The notes below the pieces were generated by a model. That model made no database searches. It worked only from the letters and a program-made list of their open reading frames with translations, and was not told where the DNA came from. From Circinella umbellata (lineage: Eukaryota; Mucoromycota; Mucoromycetes; Mucorales; Lichtheimiaceae), in the NCBI GenBank assembly GCA_025093555.1, contig JAIWNF010000024.1, positions 310,001 through 374,000 on the forward strand: DNA of 64,000 nt, written 5' to 3'. This document shows positions 10,969 through 21,025 of this stretch, in pieces (position 1 is the stretch's first letter; every line of letters starts with the position of its first letter). The position numbers and the translations under genes are program-made.

Positions 10969-12330
10969 TCATGATCAGCTTTTGAAATTACAGAAAAGAT
11001 TATTTAGATGACACGCACTGACGATGCAGATAAACTAAGAGTCAGGTCAAAGCTAATCGGAGCCTAGTGATTGATATAAAATAATTATACAAAGCAAAGA
11101 CTTTTTCAATAGTGATGTTTACAAAAGTCAATAAACGCTAAGTCCTTTACAAATATAATTTTTTTTAATAATGATTTTGGGTCATATATATATATATATA
11201 TGCTAATCTTGGCCCAGCAATGAGGCACCAAGAGGCTTGACACATGCGCAGGAAGGCTTAGTTCATAATATTTAACTGGTTGTGATTTTCTCTGGTCGAT
11301 TATTTAATTGATGACGACACACGACAGAGTTTTATTTAGAAAAAATTATTCCTCAAAATAAAGAGGCTACTTTCTCCATAAAAAACTATCAACTCAAAGG
11401 TAATATTCATACAATTGTAAATGATTTCTTTTTTTGCATCTGAAAGACAGAGCTTGGCCGTAAGGTGACCCCGCCTCTCCATACCGAGGGATTTTATAAA
11501 GTATGGACTTGGCTGCTCTGCTCAGTCTGTGGCGACTTTGGTAGCTGTCCCTGGCCCCAACCTAACCCTCGTCCATGTTTCTCAGTAGAGTTTCCTACTT
11601 TTGCTGCTGCATGGTTCCAGGTAGTCGGCAGATTGATATTGTCATCTTTTTCAAGGCGTTCTTTATGAAAATGCACTAATAATTTTGATCGTGAAAACTT
11701 CTGAGTTTTTAAAGTGATAGGACTACAGGTTACGGTCTTTACAATCACGTTAGTTTACAACAGTGCAAATAGATTTGTTGCACGAACAGTAAGTCATTAT
11801 CTTATTAATCTGCAGCTTTTGTGACATGTATTAAAACGGGCTTATATAGACTTATCAAAATTGGTCATACTGTCTGCATTTTATATATCTGTATGCTCTG
11901 CGAAAAATGATCAGCATCGTACCTAGAGGGTACTGTTTCCTGTGCTCCCATATACGAAAAGCAAAACTAAGAACACTATCAGTATTGTTACATTATGAAG
12001 CCATAAAACAAAAAGCCTTCTATTTTAATTGGTATTCAAATGTTAAAAGAGGTTATTTTACAGTAAACAGGTTAGTAATTTTCATTTTAAAATACATAAA
12101 CAAAACCAACAATACCTATAAATGCTATTGACCTCTTCATAATACAACTTCGGCCAGCACGTTTAGACCACTTCTTGCCAATTTTTGATTACTGTCAATA
12201 ATGCCATATTTTTGAATATCAAACCGTGTTAATCTAACCTTCTTCAAATATCACCAAATTTTAACATAGATAATGATAAATGTATTTATTTTGTAACAAA
12301 AGCTTTTATTTTTATAATATTTATATTGGG
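10969..12330. other. Non-coding inner flank of right arm
   Basis: Mostly AT-rich without a credible gene. The patch 11450-11680 is clearly richer in G+C than its surroundings and is open on both strands, so it may be a fragment of a captured gene. An AT tract lies at 11190-11202. Confidence 0.4.
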
Positions 12331-12807
12331 AGCCACCTCTGCTGAAGGTCTCATCAAGATTAGCTCGAGGAAGCCTATACCATTTTCAAAGAAAAGAAAG
12401 CTAGGTGGCGACAAAAAGCAGTAAACAAAGGGCATAGTAACCAATTATTATGACAATTTCATCAAAGACACATTCTTGCTGAGATGGACAAGTTTCCTGA
12501 AATGAAAGGACATTATCTGATTATGGACAGTGCGCCCATATACACAAGTAAAATAATTGGTGAAATGATCAAAGAGCGCGGCTACAAGTGCATTTACTTG
12601 TCACCTTACTCTCCAGAACTCAACCTAATAGAACAATTTTGGTCTGTAGTTAAGAGTAGTGTGAAAAGGGGTTTATACTTCAAAAGAATACTATTAACTC
12701 AAATAATTGCAGATGCTAGAAACCAAGCTACTTAGTCATCTTTTGAAGGGTTTGCGCTCTATTCTACTAGACGTTTTGATGACTGCCTTGCAGGCCATCC
12801 TATTTAA
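12331..12807 (+). pseudogene. Tc1-B transposase fragment, right copy (truncated)
   Basis: Inverted copy of the left Tc1-B fragment, starting inside the transposase at 12331. It carries the same stop after GDKKQ and the same in-frame TAG at 12733. Residues differ slightly from the left copy (DSAPIY here, DSASIY there). Confidence 0.75.
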
Positions 12808-12823
12808 TAAACAATTATATTTA

Positions 12824-14240
12824 CAGTACGTACGACATCCTTTTTTTTTTTCAAAGAGCACGACACTCTTTTCTTGAATTGTGCGACACTGTTTTTTTTT
12901 TGCGACATCATTTTGGCAAAAGGTGTACAACGATCGCTGGAATAATCTTTTACCGATACCTTAAAAATAGATAAATAAATAAAAATTGATAGAATGGATC
13001 AATTAGAGAGAACTATCAATACTAACACTACACCTAAAAAAAAAGTATGCCGATTATTCAGATAATTAAAAAACTTTGTTTATATATTATTTGCAGATTA
13101 AGCTTTTGAGTGCAGCGGCAGCAACTAGAAAAGCTGCGATTAATGTTCGTACCGGTCAGGATTGGGCGAAGAATCTGAAGGAAAATCCTGATTGGGATAT
13201 TTTCGAGAAACAGACCAACAAGGTTAACGGCAAAAAGAGTCAGCTTCAAGATGAACATAAGACCCATCTAATTAATTTTTTCGAAGAAACCCCCCATGCT
13301 CGGATATCAGGTGCAGTTGAAGAGCTCACGAAAAATTTTGAAGGATTTACCTTGAAAGAAACTGTCGTTGGAAAATTCATTTCAACGGAATACAACTTGA
13401 GTATATCAAAAAAAAAATTACTCGGCATCTGATTGTAAGAAATCAACTCGCGAAAATCAAAGAGAGACGTGAATAGGTAGAAACATGGTCAAAAGCATAT
13501 ATGAGCTACACTGATAATTGTATTTTTATTGATAAGAGTGCATTCGACATTAACATGAAGCCTCCTACAGCAAGATCAGTCCGAGGTACTCCTGCCATAG
13601 TTGCAAGTCCTTCTGCACGGGCAATCAGCCGTACAATTCTCGGAGCGATTTCAACACAAGGTGTTGTTAATATGGAACTTCGTGTTCCCTTCACGCCAAA
13701 AAGAATAAAAGTCGTGGGAGGCCAGAAACAAAAGGCAACAGCTGTAAAAGCAAAAACACCTGGAGGAACAAATGCAGGTCATTATACCAACATCATCAAA
13801 AAAACTATGGATGAAATGGACAAGTGCCCCCAGTTCAAAGGGTTTTACATGATCATGGATAATTCTCCAACTCGTTGGAATAAACGGTGAGCTCAGCCAA
13901 CTAATCGAAAGTAGAGGATACAAATGTGTTTACCTTCCTCCTTATTCCCCTGAGCTTAATCCTATTGAACAATTTTGGGCAATTGTAAAAGGAAAAGTAA
14001 GACGTAGCCAGTTCGGAAATACGGAAGATCTTAAAAACAAGAATTACTGAAGCGTGCGAACAAGTTCCCAGAAATCATCTACCTAATTTTGCACAGCATT
14101 CAGTTAAAGTATTTGAAGACTGTCTGAACGACATTCCTATATAAACTACAAAAAAATAAATAACACAGATTTAGTGAATAACCACGCAAATTGATATTTA
14201 GAAGTGCGCAAAATTATTAAATTTACGCAAATTGGTACTG
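12824..14240 (+). mobile_element. Tc1-A, right copy (Tc1/mariner)
   Basis: TA at 12822-12823 and 14241-14242 bracket about 1,417 bp beginning CAGTACGTACGAC and ending CAAATTGGTACTG. The length is typical for Tc1/mariner. The inner end has four subterminal CGACAYYM copies (12831-12910) separated by T-runs. The outer end is the fuller version of the two copies. Confidence 0.75.
12994..14144 (+). pseudogene. Tc1/mariner transposase, right copy, two frameshifts
   Basis: Same gene as the left copy: start MDQLERTINTN at 12994, likely intron before 13097, catalytic block 13501-13890, frame break near 13880, and C-terminal DDE part with YSPELNPIEQFW at about 13950. This copy has an additional base in an A-run near 14034 that breaks the tail the left copy still reads, so it is the more damaged one. 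The shared first frameshift shows the damage predates duplication or has been spread by conversion. Confidence 0.8.
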
Positions 14241-14884
14241 TAAAAGATATTTCGACAGACTTAATACGCGTCGAAAACACATAATTTTTTTGATCAATCA
14301 AAAAAATAAATAAAAGCATAAACAGTTATATTGTTTATAATCAAAAAGATGATAAGTATCAAAAAAAAGATCACCTCTATTTTTCGTCACTTATTAATAG
14401 ACCATTCACTTACGCAGCAAAAAAGAAAGCACTCTCGAATGTTATTGGTTGCGGAGAGACGTGACGTTGACTTTTGGAAATATTGAAGTTGCTGCGAGCA
14501 AGTTGGAGAATCCAAGTTAACCTTTTCTTCAAACCAAACCACTTTTTTTTTTTTTTTTTTTTTAAGTGAGATTATTTTTGGCCCAATTTAATCTCATTTT
14601 AAATCTCTTTCTTTCCTTTGGTTTCCCATCTTTTTTCAACTTTTTTTTTATTTTTAAAGAATCAATCAGACCAAAAAAAAACTTTACGATAAAAAAAAAT
14701 TAAAAAACAACAAAAAGGAAAAAAAAAAGAACTTTATCGATTTTACGCATCGAACAAAAAAAGAAACGGTCGACAATCTTTTTTTTTTTTCAACCATTTT
14801 TATTGATTTGTTAAAGAAAAAAAACCAAAAAGCGATCCAATCACATTTTTATACGAATATAATTTTATTATTAAACGATAAATA
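14241..14884. other. RPB1 upstream region, probably shared with the flippase gene
   Basis: Non-coding. The outer 150 bp next to the transposon is AT-rich. The rest holds the promoter-like block annotated separately, a long T-run (about 14542-14562) and A/T-rich leader sequence up to the RPB1 ATG. Confidence 0.5.
14400..14520. promoter_or_regulatory. Candidate bidirectional promoter with CCAAT box and CRE-like site
   Basis: Less AT-rich island containing an inverted CCAAT box (ATTGG, 14444-14448) and a TGACGT CRE-like core (14462-14467). On the minus strand a consensus 5' splice site GTAAGT starts at 14412, preceded by sequence without an ATG. This fits a non-coding first exon of the flippase gene. 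Promoter role is inferred from position and motifs only. Confidence 0.4.
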
Positions 14885-17800
14885 ATGAGTGGGCATCCTT
14901 TCGCGTACTCATCGGCTCCTGTACGCCGTGTGGATGCTGTACAGTTTGGAATCCTATCCCCGGAAGAGATCGTATGTACCCTCATTTTTGTTACATGAAA
15001 GAAAAAAAAAAGAATTAAAGATCATTATGATTTTTTGTCTCTTTATTTTTTTTACGTATTGATAAAAATGCCATGATCTAAACGATACATAAATATTTTT
15101 TTTTCTTTATATTGAATTTATATAGAAAGCAATGGCAGTGGCCAAAGTGGAGTTCGCAGAACTATATGAAGAAGGTTCACAAAAGCCTAGAGAAGGTGGT
15201 CTTTTAGATCCTCGCATGGGTACCATTGACCGAAACTATAAGTGTCAAACTTGTGGTGAAGGAATGGCTGAATGTCCTGGTCATTTTGCATACATTGATC
15301 TTGCAAAACCAGTATTTCATATTGGTAAATAGAGTATTTTATTTCAATATTATACGGACTGTAACATATAGTCTGCTCGTATAAATGTTTAGAAAACTAT
15401 GGTATTGATATATATATTAAATGTTTATTCATAGGTTTTTTAACCAAGGTCAAAAAAATTCTTGAATGTGTTTGTTTTCACTGTTCAAGATTAAAAGTTG
15501 ATGATGTACGTATTTATTTGTTTTCTTTAATCAATTTATATCAGAAAGAGATACTGTGTGTGGGGGAGGGTGTTTTGGATTGACTAGATCTTATTGAACT
15601 CATATTTATCTTTATATAAATTATTAGTCTAATCCACGATTTACCAGGGCACGTAAATTGAGGGATCCAAAAGCACGTATGCGTATGGTTTGGGAATTAG
15701 CAAAGACAAAAATGGTTTGTGAAGGTGGTGACGAGAATGAAGATGGTCTTGATGATCAGGCCGTTGATGCTGATGGTAATCGAAAGATTGCACATGGTGG
15801 CTGTGGTCATAAGCAACCTACCATTCGTAAAGAAGGATTAAAATTGTTTGCGCATCACAAAGCTAGCGCCAATGATGATTCAGCCGCTGAGGGCAAGACA
15901 CATCTTACTGCAAGCAAAGTCTTACAAATTCTTAAAAATATTTCAAGTCAAGATATTCATGATATGGGTCTTTCTGAAGAATATGCTCGTCCTGAATGGA
16001 TGATTATTACAACATTACCTGTACCTCCTCCACAAGTCCGTCCAAGTATTCAAATGGATGGTACAAGTCGTGGTGAAGATGATTTAACACATAAACTTTC
16101 TGATGTTCTCAAGGCGAACGCAAACGTTCGGAGATGTGAGTCGGAAGGTGCTCCGGTACATGTTGTACAGGAATTCGAACAATTACTCCAAGTAAGTAAA
16201 ATGAAAAAAGAAAAAAAAAAACTACTCGAATAAAAATAAAAAAAGAATAAGAGTTTAATATTTTTGTACATCAATTTTTGTTTATTTCAATTATTAATAG
16301 TTTCACATTGCAACTTATATGGATAATGATATTGCTGGTCAACCACAAGCTTTACAAAAATCTGGCAGACCTGTAAGTATTTGTCGAAGCAGCAAATTTT
16401 GCTGTTTGGCAGAGTTGAAGAGTTTTTTTTTACTATTTCAAATGGGGTAGTAAGAAAAAGATGGTAAAGTTTCTTTTTACTGAAAATAAAAAACTACTTT
16501 TTTTTCCTTGCCATCCAAAAAACAAAAGCTCAAGTCTATTCGTGCAAGATTGAAAGGTAAAGAAGGTCGTCTTCGTGGTAATTTGATGGGTAAACGTGTC
16601 GATTTCTCAGCACGTACAGTTATTACTGGTGACCCCAATTTAGCATTGGATCAAGTTGGTGTACCAAGAAGTATTGCTCGTAATTTGACATATCCTGAAA
16701 TTGTAACACCTTACAATATTGATAAATTACAAGCTCTTGTTCGAAATGGTCCATTAGAACATCCTGGTGCTAAATATGTCATTCGTGATAATGGCGAACG
16801 TATTGATCTTCGATACCGAAAACGAGCTGGCGAGATACCCCTTCAGTATGGTTACAAAGTCGAACGTCATCTTACAGATGAAGATGTAGTCATTTTCAAC
16901 CGTCAGCCGTCTCTTCACAAAATGTCCATGATGGGCCATCGAGTCCGTGTTATGCCTTATTCAACTTTCCGTCTCAATTTATCAGTCACATCCCCTTATA
17001 ATGCCGATTTTGATGGTGATGAAATGAATTTGCACGTTCCGCAGTCGCTCGAAACACGTGCCGAAATTACTGAAATTTGTATGGTTCCTAAACAAATTGT
17101 TTCGCCTCAATCCAATAAACCTGTTATGGGTATTGTTCAAGATACACTTTGTGGTATTCGCAAGTTTACACTTCGAGATTGTTTTTTGACGAAGGATTTG
17201 GTGATGAATATCGTCATGTGGGTACCCGATTGGGATGGTTATATTCCTCCACCTGCTATCATTAAACCCAAGCCAATGTGGACCGGTAAACAAATTCTTG
17301 CCATGGTTATTCCCAAGGGTATCAATTGTCAAACATTCCATTCAACTCATCCTGATCGCGAAAAAACATATATTTCTCCTGGTGATACACGTGTTATTAT
17401 CGAAAATGGTGAATTGATTTGTGGTATCGTGTGTAAAAAGACGGTCGGTACAGCCAGTGGTGGTTTGATTCACACGATTGTTAACGAGCAAGGTTCGGAA
17501 GCTGCCAAAAATTTCTTGACGGGTACGCAACAAGTTGTTAACTATTGGCTTTTGCAAAATGGTTTCAGTATCGGTATTGGTGATACCATTGCTGATCGTA
17601 GCACCATGGCAACCATTACAAACATTATTGCTCAAGCCAAGCAACAGGTACAAGAAATTATTAACACTGCTCAACGTGATGAATTGGAAGTACAACCCGG
17701 TATGACTTTGCGTGAATCTTTTGAAGCCAAGGTTAATCAAACTTTGAATAAGGCTCGTGATGATGCTGGTAAAATGGCTCAAGAAAATTTAAAGATCGAT

Positions 17801-20800
17801 AATAACGTTAAACAGATGGTAATTGCTGGTTCCAAAGGTTCCTTCATTAACATCTCCCAAATGTCTGCTTGTGTCGGTCAGCAAAATGTCGAAGGTAAAC
17901 GTATCCCATACGGTTTTAAATATCGAACATTACCTCATTTCGCCAAGGATGATCACAGTCCAGAAAGTCGTGGTTTCGTCGAAAACTCTTACTTGCGGGG
18001 TTTGACTCCAACTGAATTCTTCTTCCACGCTATGGGTGGTCGTGAAGGTAAATATTTTACTTATTTTATTCTATTTATACATTTCAAACACTGAAAAAGA
18101 ACAAAAGAGAAAAATTACGTCAAATTGATAAATTGTTATTTTTTGATAGGTTTAATTGATACTGCTGTCAAAACTGCCGAAACGGGTTATATTCAACGTC
18201 GTCTTGTGAAGGCTTTGGAAGATGTTATGGTCAAGTACGATGGTACTGTTCGTAATTCATTGGGTGATATCATTGAAATGGTTTATGGTGAAGATGGTTT
18301 GGATGGCTGTTATGTTGAAAAACAAAAGATTCAATCACTTCGTTATTCCGAAGATGAATTCGAGAAACAATATCGTGTGGATCTCTCCAACGGTGGTTTC
18401 CGACAAGGAACACTTAATTATAACATTTTACAAGCCATTGAAGGTAGTACGATTCAACGTGAACTCGATACTGAATTTGGAAGATTAGCAGAGGATCGAG
18501 AAACTTTACGTACCTTCATTTTCAAAAATGGTGAAGATAAATGGCCATTACCTGTCAATCTTCAACGTCTTATCACAAATGCGCAACAAATTTTCCATAT
18601 CGATCCACGTAAGCCATCTGATATTCATCCGTTGCAAGTCATGGATAGTATTTCTTCACTTGCTGACCGCCTTTTGGTCGTTCGTGGTTCGGACAAGATT
18701 TCTGCCGAAGCTCAACGAAATGCTACAACATTATTCCAAACCATGCTTCGATCTACATTTGCTGTCAAGCGTGTTGTTGAAGAATACCATTTAACGACCC
18801 AAGCTTTCGAATGGTATGTTTAATTAAATTACATTTCTTTTTTCTTTATATGTGTGTGTGCATGGAGGATATGTATTTATATTCTATATCATTTTTTAAA
18901 TTTTAATAGGATTCTTGGAGAAGTTGAATCTCGATTCCAAACTGCTATTGTTGCACCTGGTGAAATGGTGGGTACAATTGCTGCTCAATCTATTGGTGAA
19001 CCTGCTACACAAATGACGTTGAACACTTTCCATTATGCTGGTGTGTCAAGTAAAAACGTCACTCTTGGTGTGCCTCGTTTAAAGGAAATTATTAACGTTG
19101 CCAAAAACATCAAAACGCCTCGACTTGAAGTTTGGTTGGATGCTGAACGGTCTCGTAATATTGAATTGGCAAAGGAAGTTCAAGTCAGTTTGGAACATAC
19201 TACACTCAAAAAAGTTACAGCTTCTGCTGAAATTTATTATGATCCTGATCCACGAAATACCATTATTGAAGAAGATGCCGATTTCGTTGACACCTACTAC
19301 CAATTGGAAGAAGACACTGCAGCTTCTGTTACACGAGTATCACCATGGCTTTTGCGTATTGAATTGGATCGTGGTATGATGATTGACAAACGTCTTAATA
19401 TTACAGAAGTTGTTCAAAAGATTAGTGAAGAATTCCGAAACGACTTGCACGTTATGGGTAGTGACGAAAACTCCGAAAAGTTAATTATCCGTTGTCGTGT
19501 GATGAAGGATGACGAAGACAAAGATATGGATGACGAAGATGGCAGAGCTGAAGAAGATACTTTCTTGCGTAAACTTGAAGCAAGTATGTTGGGTTCAATT
19601 AATTTACGTGGTATCCCAAGAATCAAGAAGGTTTACATTGTCGAACGTAAAGAAACCCGATTAAACGCACAAGGTGACTTTGAACATGTTACCGAATGGG
19701 GTTTGGATACGGATGGTATCAACTTGCAACAAGTCATGTGTCAACATGGTGTGGATGAACGACGTACTTATTCGAACAATACTGTCGAAATCATAGAAGT
19801 ATTGGGTATTGAAGCTACTCGCAAAGCGCTACTCAAGGAATTACGTAACGTTATCGAATTTGATGGTTCTTATGTTAACTATCGTCACTTGGCTCTTCTT
19901 TGTGATGTCATGACCAATCGGGGTAGTCTTATGGCTATTACTCGACATGGTATCAATCGTGCTGAAACAGGTGCATTGATGCGTTGTTCTTTTGAAGAAA
20001 CAGTAGAAATCTTGTTGGAAGCAGCCGCTGTGGGTGAATTGGATGATTGTCGAGGTGTTGCAGAAAATATTATGCTTGGTCAGTTGGCTCCTTTGGGAAC
20101 AGGTGAATTCGATGTCATGTTGGATGAAGATATGTTGAAAACCATTCCTCATGATAACCGACAAACCATGCCTAATGGTGTTCCAGGTGATGTGCCTGGA
20201 TTTGCTACTCCTGGTCCTGGATACATGACACCCAACTTGGCTACACCTTACGACACACGATCCCCCGATTGGGTTGACTTTTCGCATCCATCATCGCCTT
20301 CAGAGCCCATGTTCTCACCTATGGGTAATACCGGTGCAGCTTCTCCTTCGGGAGCAAGTCCATGGCGTGGTGATCTTAGTCCATACGGTCAAAGTCCTGG
20401 TTATTCACCTAGCTCTCCAGGTTACTCACCTTCAAGTCCATCGTATGCTACTTCACCTGGTTATTCACCATCATCACCCAACTATTCACCAACAAGTCCG
20501 TCCTATAGCCCTACTAGCCCAAGCTATTCGCCAACTTCGCCATCGTATTCACCAACGTCACCATCATATAGCCCAACATCTCCAAGCTACTCACCTACTT
20601 CACCAAGTTATAGCCCAACATCTCCAAGCTATTCACCTACTTCACCAAGTTATAGTCCAACATCTCCAAGCTATTCACCTACTTCACCAAGTTATAGCCC
20701 AACTTCACCTAGCTATTCGCCAACTTCACCGTCGTATAGCCCAACATCTCCAAGCTATTCACCTACTAGTCCTAGTTATAGCCCTACATCACCATCTTAT

Positions 20801-21025
20801 TCTCCTACAAGTCCATCTTATAGTCCAACATCTCCAAGCTATTCGCCGACTTCACCTAGCTATAGTCCTACGAGTCCTAGTTACTCGCCGACTTCGCCTA
20901 GTTATAGCCCAACATCTCCAAGCTATTCTCCTACTAGCCCAAGTTATAGCCCTACATCACCATCTTATTCTCCTACAAGTCCAAGTTATGGTGCCAGTGG
21001 TAGTGGTGGTAACAATAACAAGTAA
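14885..21025 (+). CDS. RPB1: RNA polymerase II largest subunit RPB1
   Basis: Catalytic subunit of nuclear RNA polymerase II. Exons 14885-14971, 15126-15324, 15435-15505, 15628-16191, 16301-16372, 16529-18047, 18150-18813 and 18910-21025 join to 5,292 nt (1,763 residues) with every junction GT-AG. Seen: clamp zinc motifs CQTCGEG…CPGH and CVCFHC, active-site loop [12 protein letters not shown] (Asp491, 493, 495) that binds catalytic Mg, bridge-helix region [16 protein letters not shown]…AETGYIQRR, trigger-loop region [10 protein letters not shown], and a C-terminal domain of 24 heptads at residues 1584-1751. The CTD is preceded by imperfect repeats ([13 protein letters not shown]) and followed by a short [11 protein letters not shown] tail. 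The gene looks fully functional. Identity is certain. Confidence 0.99.
20483..20986 (+). repeat. RPB1 CTD: 24 perfect YSPTSPS heptads
   Basis: 504 nt, 24 x 21-nt units, all encoding the consensus heptad without substitution. DNA units differ at many synonymous positions (AGC/TCA/AGT serines, TAT/TAC), though some 42-nt blocks recur. Confidence 0.95.

Larger units (their letters stand above)
12331..14156 (+). repeat. Right arm of large inverted repeat
   Basis: Reverse complement of 3969-5793 with only a few base differences. The inner edge coincides with truncation of Tc1-B; the outer edge falls in an A-run inside the Tc1-A terminus. Confidence 0.93.
3941..14240. mobile_element. 10.3-kb composite structure with inverted Tc1/mariner arms
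   Basis: Both outer edges are TA followed by the same element end: CAGT...ACCAATTTG reading inward at 3941 and its complement ending at 14240, with TA at 14241-14242. Arms 3969-5793 and 12331-14156 are inverted copies. They enclose 6.5 kb holding an ISXO2-like transposase relic, an interrupted cargo ORF and AT-rich filler. Tc1/mariner elements target TA, so the whole block could have moved as one unit. It could equally be two transposon copies left by an inverted duplication. No intact transposase is encoded. Confidence 0.6.

Noticed and set aside
3941..14240. Assembly artefact producing the inverted arms
   Set aside because: The arms differ by several substitutions, one indel and in both edges, which a simple mis-join would not create; not excluded without long reads.
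20483..20986. Regular 21-bp repeats suggestive of a CRISPR-like array
   Set aside because: No spacers; the units are codons of the CTD heptad.
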